From JAADHX01 sp964569385 (GTDB taxonomy: Bacteria; Actinomycetota; Acidimicrobiia; Acidimicrobiales; Poriferisodalaceae), in NCBI GenBank assembly GCA_964569385.1, contig CAZMUM010000044.1, positions 1 through 34,149 of the forward strand: DNA of 34,149 nucleotides, given 5' to 3'. The notes beneath the pieces were generated by a model. The model was not told the origin of the DNA. It worked only from the letters and a program-made list of their open reading frames with translations, and searched no databases. The position numbers were made by a program, and so were the translations under genes. Below, piece by piece: positions 15,158 to 24,240 of this stretch; position 1 is the stretch's first letter; each line of letters begins with the position of its first letter.

Positions 15158-16026
15158 CAGCGAGCTTCCGGTCGATAGAACGAACCTTTGTCCATTCGTT
15201 GTTTTTGGTAGTTGTCATCGAGATTTATCAACGTCTCGCTCGAGCCGAGCATCAGGTAACCACCGGGGCGAAGGACCTCGGTGCGGATTCTGCGCAGGAT
15301 CTCCCGCTTGGTGTCCGGCGAGAAGTAGATCATCACGTTTCGGATCAGCACCAGGTCGCATCTGGGGACCGTCGGCCACGGTTCGAGCAGGTTCACCACA
15401 CTCGTCTGGATCATGTCGCGGAGATCCTGTCGGATGACCCACTCTCGGCCGTCTTGTTCGAAATACTCCAACAACAGATTTGCTGGCAGTCCTCGGTTGA
15501 CTTCGAACTGGCTGTATCGACCCTCTTCGGTCCGTTTGATCATCGTTCGCGACAAGTCGGTGGCAACAATCTTGATCTGGCGATCCCGCACAAGCTGGGG
15601 GAAGCTCTCGTTGATCATGATGGCGAGGGTGTACGGCTCTTGACCGCTTGACCCGGCTGCGCACCAGATGGTGACCGGGGTGCCGGGTGCATTTGCCTCG
15701 ATGATTTCGGGAATCACGTGTTCGGTAAGATCTTCGAAGGGGTGTTGGTCGCGAAAGAACGACGTCTCGTTCGTCGTTATCGCATCAATGACGTCGACCT
15801 GGAGTTCCTTGTCTCGCGAACGGCGCACCTGGCGCATTACCTCGCCGATTCCGGCGAGGTTGTGTTGTCGGGCGACTGGCGGAAGCCGGCTGTCGATCAG
15901 GTACTGGTGATTTTCCTCCAGCTCAATTCCCGATTCGGACCGGACCAGCTTTCGCAGGAACTCGAAGTCTTCAGTTCCGATGCCCGCGTCGGTGTCGGTT
16001 GGGTTTGCGGCTATCGGCATGCTCAT
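15157..16026 (-). CDS. cheR: CheR protein-glutamate methyltransferase
   Basis: This 289-residue protein has the CheR plan: an N-terminal helical domain (EDFEFLRKLVRSESGIELEE), ITTNETSFFRD at the domain junction, the SAM-binding loop IWCAAGSSGQEPYTLAI, KIVATDLS as the acidic strand and LIRNVMIYFSP near the active site. It transfers methyl groups from S-adenosylmethionine to receptor glutamates. The start overlaps the cheB stop by one base (TGATG), and its own stop overlaps the cheX start in the same way. The family length is normal. Confidence 0.95.
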   Translation of the reverse strand: MSMPIAANPTDTDAGIGTEDFEFLRKLVRSESGIELEENHQYLIDSRLPPVARQHNLAGIGEVMRQVRRSRDKELQVDVIDAITTNETSFFRDQHPFEDLTEHVIPEIIEANAPGTPVTIWCAAGSSGQEPYTLAIMINESFPQLVRDRQIKIVATDLSRTMIKRTEEGRYSQFEVNRGLPANLLLEYFEQDGREWVIRQDLRDMIQTSVVNLLEPWPTVPRCDLVLIRNVMIYFSPDTKREILRRIRTEVLRPGGYLMLGSSETLINLDDNYQKQRMDKGSFYRPEAR

Positions 16027-17108
16027 CAGATGCTTCCAGCCATCGCTGCAGACCCAGCTCTAACCCACACCGAAATCCTGTCGGCGACGTCCTGGATTGG
16101 CAGTACCTCGTCCGCGTAGCCCGCCTCGGCCACGGCGGCTGGCATACCCCAGACAACACTCGTTTCTTGATCCTGAGACAGGATCGGCGCGCCAAGTTCT
16201 CGTAGAGTTTTACACCCATCGAGTCCGTCGTGGCCCATCCCCGTGAGGATCACTCCGAGCTGGTTCGCTCCATAAACGCCCGCAGATGAGCCGAATAGAA
16301 CATCAACCGACGGTCGACACGAGTTCACCTGGGGATCCTCGTTTAGCGCGCAGATGACTTGGGTGCCATGGCGGACAACGGTCAGGTGAAAACCTCCGGC
16401 AGCCAGATATGCGGTACCTGGCTCGGCGATCATTCCATCGGCCGCCTCGACTATGTGCATCGGCGATTGACGATCAAGACGTTCGGCCAGCAGCCCCGAG
16501 AAGACAGGCGGAATGTGCTGCACGATGAAGACCGGAACAGCAAGTGGTCTTGTTAGCGACCCAAACACAGATTCGAGAGCGTTTGGCCCGCCAGTCGAGG
16601 CGCCAATGACCACCGCCTCGATACGATGACTAGAACCGGGTCGCTTCGAACTCGCGGCAGCCGCCAATTCGGCGGCAGACTTAACACGAGTAGCGGTCGC
16701 TCTCGGCACCAGTGCCTTGATACGTGGCACCAACTCATCGCGCAGCTGTTTCAGCGCCTCGGTGGCACTGCCGACATTCGCTGGCTTTGACACGTAGTCA
16801 GACGCGCCGCGGGAGAGCGCCTCGACAGTGATGGCCGAACCCCGGTCGGTGAGTGTGCTGAACATGATCACCGGGAGCTTCGTGTCCGTCTTGCGAATTT
16901 CGGTAAGCGTTTCCAGGCCGTCCATCTCTGGCATCTCGACGTCGAGCGTGACGATGTCAGGATTGAGAAGGTTGATCTTCGAGAGCGCGATGCGGCCGTG
17001 AGCAGCCGTACCGACGACTTCAAGGTCAGGATCGCCGTTGATAACAGAGCTAATGAGTTTGCGGATGACGACAGAGTCGTCGACTACTAGAACTCGAATT
17101 GGTGACAT
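16026..17108 (-). CDS. cheB: CheB protein-glutamate methylesterase/deamidase
   Basis: This 360-residue protein joins a receiver domain to a methylesterase domain. The receiver (1-125) has D10/D11, phospho-acceptor D56 in IVTLDVEMPEMDG and lysine in YVSKP. The esterase has the catalytic triad S171 (GASTGGP), H198 (VQHIPPVFS) and D294 (LTGMGHDGL). It removes methyl groups from receptors when phosphorylated by CheA, giving adaptation. I chose the ATG at 17108 because the family start MSPIRVLVVDDS lies there, with AGGA upstream. The 31 extra codons upstream look non-coding. Confidence 0.95.
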   Translation of the reverse strand: MSPIRVLVVDDSVVIRKLISSVINGDPDLEVVGTAAHGRIALSKINLLNPDIVTLDVEMPEMDGLETLTEIRKTDTKLPVIMFSTLTDRGSAITVEALSRGASDYVSKPANVGSATEALKQLRDELVPRIKALVPRATATRVKSAAELAAAASSKRPGSSHRIEAVVIGASTGGPNALESVFGSLTRPLAVPVFIVQHIPPVFSGLLAERLDRQSPMHIVEAADGMIAEPGTAYLAAGGFHLTVVRHGTQVICALNEDPQVNSCRPSVDVLFGSSAGVYGANQLGVILTGMGHDGLDGCKTLRELGAPILSQDQETSVVWGMPAAVAEAGYADEVLPIQDVADRISVWVRAGSAAMAGSI

Positions 17109-17217
17109 GGGTCGTCCTAAAGGAGCTTCGCCGTATGGCAGTTGCTGGGTGTTGCGGATAGGATAAAACTGAGCTAGGCGGTTTCCGCGATTGGTAGGCA
17201 CCTAGCAGAGTTGTCGC

Positions 17218-18942
17218 CTACTCGTAGGTGAATCCGCCCACTAGTCCTTGAAGTTCGGTGGCAAGCGTGGCTAGTTGTTTGGCTGACTCCAGCGTTTCGA
17301 CGGCGCCAATGCTGGTACTTGACGCTGCCTCGGCAACGGCGGTGATGTTCTGACTGATTTCGGAGCTTCCACGTGCGGCCTCGGTCACATTGCGACCGAT
17401 CTCGCTCGTGGTTGCGGCCTGCTCTTCGACCGCGCTAGCGATGGTTGTCTGGATGTCGGAGATCTGATCGATGATCTCTGAGATGTTGCCGATCGAGTCG
17501 ACAACGCTGCCGGTGTCTGACTGGATCACGTCGATTTTCGAGGCGATATCCTCGGTTGCCTGAGCGGTCTCCTTGGCCAATTCCTTGACCTCGTTGGCCA
17601 CAACTGCGAAACCCTTGCCGACCTCGCCGGCTCTGGCCGCCTCAATGGTGGCGTTCAAAGCCAGCAGGTTGGTCTGTTGAGCGATGGACGTGATCACCTT
17701 TACAATCTGGCCGATCTCGTTTGAAGACTCGCCGAGCTTGGTTACGGTGTCAGAGGTTTCAGCGGCCACGTGGACAGCCTGGCCGGCGACCGACGATGCA
17801 CTGGATGAGCTCTTGGCGATCTCTTTGATCGAGGCGCTCATCTCCTCAGAGGCCGCGGCGACGGTGCCGACATTGTCGCTGACCTGGCCTGAGGCTTCGG
17901 AGACCACAGTGGCCTGAGCCGAGGTTTCTTCGGCCGTCGTGCCCATCTGCGTTGCAACTCGGGTCAGTTGCTGGGCGGCAGCGGCGACGTTCGATGCAGT
18001 TCCGGCGATGCCTCCGATGCTCTTCCTGAGCGAGGCGAATAGGGCTTGAAGCTCTCCCGCCATCTGAGCGAAGATGTCGTCGCCTTCGATGTGCACATCC
18101 GATGTAAGGTCGCCGGAAGCGGCCGCCGAGATGGCCTCGAGAATTGTGATGCGGTCTGTCACGACCTCCCAGGTGGCAAGAGCTCCAATGTGTTCGCCGT
18201 TGGCGTCGAGCATCGCAGTTACAAGCAGATCGAGCTTCTCGGGCCCGACGTCGATGGTCGCCCGGTGGGGCAGCAGCGATGGATCAGCAAGTAGTCCGCG
18301 TTGGTGTGCCGGATTCTTGTGAAAAACGTCAATGCTATGACCGATCATCTGGTCTACCGGTATCGGCAGGTGGTCCTGGAGCGTGTGCAGTGTTTCGCGG
18401 GACGCGGAGTTCATGTAAAGCATGACCAAATCATTGTCGATGGTCATGATATTGATCGGAAGGTTCTCAATAAGCGCAAACATCCGCTTTGATTCGTTGC
18501 GGTCGGTAACGCTGGCGGTGATGTCAGTCGCGTACTTGATCACCTTGTAGGGCTGACCTGACGCATCTAAGATTGGGTTGTAGGAAGCCTGAATCCAAAT
18601 TTCTGCGCCGCCCTTGGCGATCCTCAAAAACTCAGCCGCTTGATATTCGCCCCGACCTAGAGCGCGCCAGAATTCGGCGTACTCGACGCTCGCTTCGTAG
18701 CTTGGCTGCACGAACATGCGATGATGGTTCCCTTGTATCTCGTCAAGGGTGTAACCCAAGGCATCAAGGAAGTTCTGGTTTGCAGTGAGGATTGTACCTT
18801 CGAGGTCGAACTCGATGATCGCGTGCGATCTTGAAATAGCCCCCGCCTCGGCTTCTAGTTCGGCGACCCGGTCGGTATCGGCCGACTTCGATCCTGCCTT
18901 TGTGCCGGTCGCGGATTTTGTGGTTGTTGATGTTGTTGCCAT
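17218..18942 (-). CDS. Soluble methyl-accepting chemotaxis protein with two PAS domains
   Basis: This 574-residue chemoreceptor has no membrane segment. A low-complexity Thr/Ser/Lys-rich start (1-22) is followed by PAS domain 1 (about 35-145, with NHHRMFVQPSYEASVEYAEF and ending KVIKYATDIT), PAS domain 2 (about 153-265), a HAMP-like stretch with AISAAASGDLTS (270-281), and the cytoplasmic signalling coiled coil. The hairpin tip that binds CheA and CheW is IAQQTNLLALNATIEAARAG (420-439). It likely senses an internal signal such as redox state, oxygen or a ligand bound in a PAS pocket. AAGGAA precedes the start. It sits between cheW and cheB in the cluster. Confidence 0.93.
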   Translation of the reverse strand: MATTSTTTKSATGTKAGSKSADTDRVAELEAEAGAISRSHAIIEFDLEGTILTANQNFLDALGYTLDEIQGNHHRMFVQPSYEASVEYAEFWRALGRGEYQAAEFLRIAKGGAEIWIQASYNPILDASGQPYKVIKYATDITASVTDRNESKRMFALIENLPINIMTIDNDLVMLYMNSASRETLHTLQDHLPIPVDQMIGHSIDVFHKNPAHQRGLLADPSLLPHRATIDVGPEKLDLLVTAMLDANGEHIGALATWEVVTDRITILEAISAAASGDLTSDVHIEGDDIFAQMAGELQALFASLRKSIGGIAGTASNVAAAAQQLTRVATQMGTTAEETSAQATVVSEASGQVSDNVGTVAAASEEMSASIKEIAKSSSSASSVAGQAVHVAAETSDTVTKLGESSNEIGQIVKVITSIAQQTNLLALNATIEAARAGEVGKGFAVVANEVKELAKETAQATEDIASKIDVIQSDTGSVVDSIGNISEIIDQISDIQTTIASAVEEQAATTSEIGRNVTEAARGSSEISQNITAVAEAASSTSIGAVETLESAKQLATLATELQGLVGGFTYE

Positions 18943-19066
18943 TACGGGTTCCTTGTCTGGTCAGAATTGGTGCCAGGTTCTAGCCGCTGGCAGATTTTCC
19001 ACGATTGACTGATTGCTTCTGGCGGGATCAAAGCCCGACCTTCGTTGATGACTTGGCTCGCCCTCA

Positions 19067-19498
19067 TCATGCGGCCATCGGTTCGGCCGTACGCTTCGCG
19101 TCGACAACCAGCATCAACTGCTCCTCGAGTTTGTGGACCGCCACCACCAGGTCCCGAGTAGGTGCGGTTAGGGTCGCAGGTGGACGCTCCAGAGCGTCAT
19201 CACTGGCCTTGAGCACGTCGCCGATGTCATCGACGATTAAGCTGACAGGGCCGTGTTCTGTTCGAACCACAACGTTCAGAGACTGCACATCGTCGGGCGC
19301 AGGACCGCGACCCAGACGCGCACGTAGGTCCACGGCCACAACGATCTGACCCCTGAGGTTGATGAGGCCCAAGATGTCTGCAGGTGCCAACGGAACGCTC
19401 GTCATTGGCTGGGCCCGCAGCACCTCCTGGACATCGGTCGCGTCGATACCGAACAACGTGTCGTCGATGTAGAAGGTGGCGTAGAGGCGATCTGTCAT
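19067..19498 (-). CDS. cheW: CheW chemotaxis coupling protein
   Basis: This 143-residue protein is a single CheW/SH3-like double barrel. It opens YATFYIDDTLFGIDATDVQE, has PADILGLINLRGQIVVAVDL as the central conserved region, and NVVVRTEHGPVSLIVDDIGD as the second barrel. It links the receptor tip to CheA. The ATG follows AAAGGG and lies 14 bases after the cheA stop, so the two are co-transcribed. A 124-base gap separates it from the receptor gene. Confidence 0.94.
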   Translation of the reverse strand: MTDRLYATFYIDDTLFGIDATDVQEVLRAQPMTSVPLAPADILGLINLRGQIVVAVDLRARLGRGPAPDDVQSLNVVVRTEHGPVSLIVDDIGDVLKASDDALERPPATLTAPTRDLVVAVHKLEEQLMLVVDAKRTAEPMAA

Positions 19499-19512
19499 TT
19501 GAATACCCTTTC

Positions 19513-21726
19513 TCAGACCGTCACGAGCTGGTCTGTGACTGCATTGGCCATCGTGAGTATTTCGTCGAGGTCTATGAGGTCGGTCACCCGACGGCCAATG
19601 ACCCCGGAGATAGCTAGGCCCCGCTGAGTGGATGGGACACCGTCGGACAGGTCAGCCTCGAACACGTCGAGGATTTCGTCGACGATGAGCCCGTAGGACT
19701 GTCCGTCTGACTCATAGACGAGTAGTCGGAGCGGCTCATCCCGATCGATTTCGGTGTCGCTCTTGCCAAGTATCTTGGAGAGGTGGACCAGGGAGAGAAG
19801 ACGACCGCGGTACTGGATCACAAGTTTGCCAGCAGCGCGCTCGACTAGGCCCGGATCCAGTTCTTCCAATCTCGACACGAGCGCTAATGGAATGGCAATC
19901 AGGTCGCCGCTCACCTGGGCTACGAGATACGACTGGGTAGCACCTCTTCGTTCGCCCTTGTCGACGGCATCCACCGTGTCGTGGTGTCTGCCGGTCTCGT
20001 TCAAAACTCCACTGACTCGCCCAATACCTACTGCATCGAGAATCAGCGAGACAGCGCCGTCGCCCATGATGGTTGTTCCGGCGTATACGCCGATGCTCTT
20101 GAGATGCGGGCTAAGGGGTTTGACGACGATCTCTTCTGTGTCGTTGATCTGATCTACAACAAGACCGAGCTCGCGGCCATCGGCTTGAATCACCACGATG
20201 TTCTGGCCTTCACCAGAAGCACCTTTCTCGACCGGTTCGCGACCGAGTAGCTGACGTAGATGGACTATCGGCAGAAGCCTCCCGCGCAACCGCAACACTT
20301 CGGCGTCGCCGGCAACCTCGAGCTTTGCCGAGGTCTCCGGACCAATGTGGAGAACCTCAATCAAATTCACCTGGGGAATCAAATACTTGTCGACATCGCA
20401 AGTAATGATGAGCGCCGGAATGATGGCCAGCGTTAGTGGGATCTTGATCGTAAGCGTGGTGCCAGTGCCCTTGTTCGTAACGATGTCGAGTGAACCGCTG
20501 ATCTTTTCGACGTTGGTCCGCACGACATCCATACCGACGCCCCTGCCACTGACGGCAGTCACTTTCTCGGCCGTCGAGAAGCCTGGGGCGAAAATCAAGT
20601 TCGCCAGGTCGCGGTCCGTCATTGCGGCCGCTCGATCGGAAGTGATCAGCCCCTGAGAAACCGCCTTGTCGCGAATGCGGCTCAGGTCGAGACCGCCACC
20701 GTCATCCGCGATTTCGATGATTACCTGCCCGCCCTCGTGATAGGCCCGCAACGTGAGTGTCCCGGCCTCGGGCTTGCCGGCGCCAACCCGCTCTGCTGGA
20801 CTCTCAATACCATGATCGACCGAGTTGCGAACGATGTGGGTCAGTGGATCCTTGATGGCCTCGATGAGAGTCTTGTCAAGCTCAGTTTCCTTGCCGATCA
20901 TCTCGAGACGCACATCTTTGTCGAGGCTCGCCGAGAGATCACGCACTACCCGGGGGAATTTCGCCCACACACTCCCGATGGGCTGGAGCCTCGTCTTCAT
21001 CACGCTTTCTTGAAGTTCGGTGGTGATGAGGTCGAGTTGCTGGGTCGTGCCCTGGAACGAGTTGTCTGCCTGCAGGGCGTGATATTGCAACACCTGGTTG
21101 CGGGCCAGTACCAACTCGCCGACCAGATTCATGAGCCGATCGAGAAGCGCTACGTCGACCCGAATCGAACTGTCGGCGACCGACGAGTGGCCTTCGGTCT
21201 CCGAAGCGATCGGCGCACTCTTCTCCGCCCGATGGGCCGCATCCTCGGTGACCGGTGAAGGATTGGGCGTTTCTGTTTCAACTGGCGAGGCGGCTGGCGT
21301 CTCGGTTACCGGAGCCTGCGCTTCGGTTGGTGCGCCAGCCGATGGGTCGGCTAGGCCATTGAGCTCTTGCACAAGCTCTGCCCACCCGTTGGTGCCGTCT
21401 GCCTGCGTTTTCTCAACTTCGCTGAGCATGACCCGAACTGCGTCAACCATTTTCAACAACGCATCAGTGATCGCCACGTTGAGCGCGAGAGTTCCCTCGC
21501 GCAATAAGCTGAGAAGGTTCTCGCCCGCATGGGTCACCGCACCGAGGTGGTCGAAGCCGAAGAACCCAGCTGTTCCCTTGATCGTGTGGATTGTGCGGAA
21601 GATGCTAGCCAAAAGCTCTTCGGAGGCCGGATTGCTCTCCAGCTCGATGAACTCCCGATCGAGCTCGTCCAAGCCCTCGTAACTCTCTAGGAGGAATTCC
21701 TGGATTACGTCGTCCATGTCGTCCAT
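19513..21726 (-). CDS. cheA: CheA histidine kinase with two C-terminal CheW-like domains
   Basis: This 737-residue kinase starts MDDMDDVIQEFLLESYEGLD after GAGGAG. The HPt domain (1-110) has phospho-acceptor H47 in FRTIHTIKGTAGFFGF. A Pro/Thr/Glu-rich linker (127-186) replaces a clear CheY-binding P2 domain. Dimerisation helices follow (LLDRLMNLVGELVLARNQVL). The kinase core has the N box DPLTHIVRNSVDHGIE, ATP motifs DDGGGLD and SGRGVGMDVV, and SGSLDI. Two CheW-like domains then occur in tandem, one beginning IITCDVDKYLIPQVNLIEV and the other SYLVAQVSGDLIAIPLALV; most CheA proteins have one. It phosphorylates the CheY proteins and CheB under receptor control and is first in the operon. Confidence 0.95.
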   Translation of the reverse strand: MDDMDDVIQEFLLESYEGLDELDREFIELESNPASEELLASIFRTIHTIKGTAGFFGFDHLGAVTHAGENLLSLLREGTLALNVAITDALLKMVDAVRVMLSEVEKTQADGTNGWAELVQELNGLADPSAGAPTEAQAPVTETPAASPVETETPNPSPVTEDAAHRAEKSAPIASETEGHSSVADSSIRVDVALLDRLMNLVGELVLARNQVLQYHALQADNSFQGTTQQLDLITTELQESVMKTRLQPIGSVWAKFPRVVRDLSASLDKDVRLEMIGKETELDKTLIEAIKDPLTHIVRNSVDHGIESPAERVGAGKPEAGTLTLRAYHEGGQVIIEIADDGGGLDLSRIRDKAVSQGLITSDRAAAMTDRDLANLIFAPGFSTAEKVTAVSGRGVGMDVVRTNVEKISGSLDIVTNKGTGTTLTIKIPLTLAIIPALIITCDVDKYLIPQVNLIEVLHIGPETSAKLEVAGDAEVLRLRGRLLPIVHLRQLLGREPVEKGASGEGQNIVVIQADGRELGLVVDQINDTEEIVVKPLSPHLKSIGVYAGTTIMGDGAVSLILDAVGIGRVSGVLNETGRHHDTVDAVDKGERRGATQSYLVAQVSGDLIAIPLALVSRLEELDPGLVERAAGKLVIQYRGRLLSLVHLSKILGKSDTEIDRDEPLRLLVYESDGQSYGLIVDEILDVFEADLSDGVPSTQRGLAISGVIGRRVTDLIDLDEILTMANAVTDQLVTV

Positions 21727-21925
21727 AGCAACTCCTCTTCCCGGCATGAGTGGTACACAGGAATGCGAATCGGCAGAAATAGTCACGGAATAAGGCCACC
21801 TGTGTCGCAATACTCGATTCCGATATCTCCAGACCGACGATTCAGCGCCGACGGTCGTAGTCCTAATTTGTTTCCAACTCCGGCCGACGGGGTCAGTACT
21901 TCTAGGACCTAACCCTCCAGATCCG

Positions 21926-22804
21926 GTGGCCGCTCGCATGTCCCTCTCGTTTGATCAGAACCTCCTAGAGCGGGCGTTGTCGTGCCCTCCTCTACCGGGA
22001 AGCGTGCTGGAGCTCACACGTGTCGCCGCTGACCCCGAGAACGGTGCCAGCGATGTGGCGAAGGTCCTGAACTTCGATCAGGCCATGCTTACGAAGGTTC
22101 TGGTGGAGGCGAACTCGGCCACCCAAGCCGCGGCTAGCGCTGTGGGGACAGCCCAGGATGCAGTCATGCGGCTAGGCGTGGTAAGGGTGGTGGCAATCGC
22201 CCTGTCCGACGCCGTCTCGGAGCTTCTCGAAACTCCCATACCTGCGTACGGGCTCGAACGAGGCGAGCTGGAATTGCATTCGCAACTTTCATCGTTAGCC
22301 GCTGAACGCCTAATCCCCTTGACACGTGGGCAACTCCGAGGGGAGCTCGTGACGGCAAGCCTGTTGCACGACATCGGCAAGCTCGTCGTGGGCCAGATCC
22401 TCTCGGAAACCGAACTTCGCGCGCTGCGCGCCGCTCGTAAGGTTGGTCGCCAGTGGCACACAGCCGAACAGGAGATTCTAGGCGTCGACCATGCTGAGGT
22501 CGGCAGAATCATGCTCGACGCATGGGGCTTTCCCGAGGACATCGGGCTGGCCGTTCACTATCATCACTCACCCAGCCTCGGCGGCGGACCAATGGCGCAC
22601 GGCGTCGCCATAGCCGATGCCGTGGCGCACGGCATCGGCGATCGGGCTGGATTCGACACGGTTGTCGACTGCACAATGGCGCTCTCATCGGCCTCCGAAC
22701 TCCGGCTAGCACCAGCGAGCATCAAGCGCTTGTTCGACGAAGTCGAACAAATCTGGTTGGAACGCACTGGTCACACACCGGGATCAGCCGACTGCGGCAT
22801 CTGA
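21926..22804 (+). CDS. HDOD domain signalling protein
   Basis: This 292-residue protein is an HDOD protein, a divergent member of the HD superfamily. It begins with a helical bundle (LPPLPGSV-type segment LSCPPLPGSVLELTRVAADP) and LNFDQAMLTKVLVEANSA, and keeps SLLHDIGKLVVGQ and HAEVGRIMLDAWGFPEDI. Residues HD of LLHDIGK and H of DHAEVG are retained, so metal binding is possible, although many HDOD proteins are not enzymes. It is divergent from cheA and is often found beside chemotaxis or c-di-GMP genes, suggesting a regulatory role. The start is either this GTG or the ATG at 21938; neither has a good ribosome binding site. Confidence 0.85.
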   Translation: MAARMSLSFDQNLLERALSCPPLPGSVLELTRVAADPENGASDVAKVLNFDQAMLTKVLVEANSATQAAASAVGTAQDAVMRLGVVRVVAIALSDAVSELLETPIPAYGLERGELELHSQLSSLAAERLIPLTRGQLRGELVTASLLHDIGKLVVGQILSETELRALRAARKVGRQWHTAEQEILGVDHAEVGRIMLDAWGFPEDIGLAVHYHHSPSLGGGPMAHGVAIADAVAHGIGDRAGFDTVVDCTMALSSASELRLAPASIKRLFDEVEQIWLERTGHTPGSADCGI

Positions 22805-22807
22805 CGT

Positions 22808-24043
22808 TCAAGAGCCTCTGAACATTAACCAGGCCACAACACCGGCGGCGATCGTGATTGCCCCCGAGATCGCGAAGACGCTCTGAGTACCGATGCTCGC
22901 GGCCACGACTCCTGCGAAGCCCATCGAGATGACGCTCGCATTCGATGTAACTGTTTCCATCGACGCTCCGACCCGGCCCCGCAGCTCGTCGGGCACCAAG
23001 GTCTGCACGAGCGTGCCGGCTGCTGCTCCAACCGGAACAACGGCCAGCCCGACGACCATCAGGATCGCCATCAGCTGCCAAACCGACGACACTCGACCGA
23101 TCGCGGCGATCATCATCCCGACGACGATTAATCCGCCCACGATCAGCCTGCTTTCGCCGAACCGGGTGGCCAACGCGGCGACGACGATGCCGGCGATCAC
23201 CATTCCTACCACTTGGGAGCCTTGGATCAACCCGAACCAAGACTCCGAAACCGCCAATTCGTCGATGATCAGCGGGACCATCAGCACGTTGACCGTGCCA
23301 AGGCCGAGCATCGCAATCGCTCCGCTCAGGACAACACCCATCAATTGACGAGAGCCGGTAATCACCCCGAACCCGTCGACCATCTCCTCCCACACCCCGG
23401 CCCCGCCTTTGGATACGTCGGCAGGCTCGTTCTCGGGGCGCACTGCGATTCGACTTATGAAGTATGCGGACAACACGAATGTGCCTGCGTCGAGGATGAA
23501 GATCGGCCACAGGTCGACGAGTGACGCAGCCAACAAGCCCGCGGCCGCAGTGCCGGCAAGGCCCGAAACGACTTCAGAGGTTTGCGATACCGAGTTGGCG
23601 GCTAGCAGGTTGTCCTTGCCCACAAGTGAGGGAAGCAGCGCGCTCTTGGCTGGGTCGAACAGCGTGGCGATCGCGGCGTGGGTGAAGGCGAGCGCGTATG
23701 CCATCCAAACGAGATCGGCCGACCGGACGAACACGAGGCCAAGTACGACGACTCCCCGTAACAAGTCTGAAACCAGAATGACTTTGCGGCGGTCCCAACG
23801 ATCGACAAGCACCCCAGACAAGACTCCGAACAGGAGGGAGGGAATCGTGATTGAGATGGCGAGACCGGCAAGCGCCACGGTCGAACCGGTCAGACGTTGC
23901 ACGAGGAACAACAGTGTGATGAACGTGAGGCTGTCGCCGAAGTCAGAGACGATCTGAGCGATCCAGAGCCGACGAAAGTCTGGCACGGCCACGAGTTGTC
24001 GAGTGCCTATTGCTTCTGACGTCGCCGGCGTGACCTGGGTCAT
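22808..24043 (-). CDS. MFS transporter (EntS/MFS_3-like exporter)
   Basis: This 411-residue protein has about twelve hydrophobic segments. The MFS signature loop is VLVDRWDRRKVILVSDLLRG between segments 2 and 3, and the repeat of this loop in the second half is VPDELRGRVGASMETV. It begins LVAVPDFRRLWIAQIVSDFG, typical of the MFS_3 branch, which exports siderophores, macrolides and other drugs. Its ATG overlaps the stop of the displaced end of the regulator-like frame (ATGA), so it was once, or still is, co-translated with that ArsR-like regulator and probably controlled by it. The substrate is unknown. Confidence 0.9.
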   Translation of the reverse strand: MTQVTPATSEAIGTRQLVAVPDFRRLWIAQIVSDFGDSLTFITLLFLVQRLTGSTVALAGLAISITIPSLLFGVLSGVLVDRWDRRKVILVSDLLRGVVVLGLVFVRSADLVWMAYALAFTHAAIATLFDPAKSALLPSLVGKDNLLAANSVSQTSEVVSGLAGTAAAGLLAASLVDLWPIFILDAGTFVLSAYFISRIAVRPENEPADVSKGGAGVWEEMVDGFGVITGSRQLMGVVLSGAIAMLGLGTVNVLMVPLIIDELAVSESWFGLIQGSQVVGMVIAGIVVAALATRFGESRLIVGGLIVVGMMIAAIGRVSSVWQLMAILMVVGLAVVPVGAAAGTLVQTLVPDELRGRVGASMETVTSNASVISMGFAGVVAASIGTQSVFAISGAITIAAGVVAWLMFRGS

Positions 24044-24190
24044 TGCGCACCAGCTCTGAGAGGTGAGGCAAGCGGTGCCAGAACGAACGAGAAGCCGTAC
24101 AGCGGTGCATCATCGAACTGCTCGCTCTCCTGTTCGATCTCGTCGAGAACTTCGGCCACTCTCGACAGCCAGTACTCAACTCGGCCTGGC
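24040..24190 (-). pseudogene. Displaced C-terminal part of the ArsR-like regulator
   Basis: In a different frame from the regulator, and after its stop, the minus strand reads LSPGRVEYWLSRVAEVLDE then IEQESEQFDDAPLYGFSFVL and APLASPLRAGAQ, ending at a TGA that overlaps the transporter ATG. It looks like a genuine coiled C-terminal region, but no start codon exists in this frame near the regulator stop. It is therefore best explained as the original tail of the regulator, cut off by a frameshift at the quasi-palindrome. Confidence 0.55.
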
Positions 24191-24240
24191 GAGAGACTCG
24201 GCAGGCGAGTACTCGCTGGCGGTCGAGAGTGGCCGAAGTT
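24148..24240. repeat. 93-base quasi-palindrome inside a coding region
   Basis: The outer arms AACTTCGGCCACTCTCGAC (24148-24166) and its exact complement (24222-24240) give a 19-base perfect stem. Inside, GCCAG pairs with CTGGC, TACTC with GAGTA, GCCTG with CAGGC and CGAG with CTCG, separated by one mismatch, small bulges and a 3-base loop at 24194-24196. Almost the whole segment folds on itself, which is not expected for coding sequence and suggests an inverted duplication. Confidence 0.85.

Noticed and set aside
21727..21925. Possible sigma-28-type promoter before cheA
   Set aside because: CCGATAT-like sequences occur, but no properly spaced -35 partner could be identified, so no promoter is claimed.
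24040..24190. Downstream regulator frame as an independent small gene
   Set aside because: No ATG, GTG or TTG start lies in this frame near the upstream stop. It is better explained as the displaced end of the regulator.
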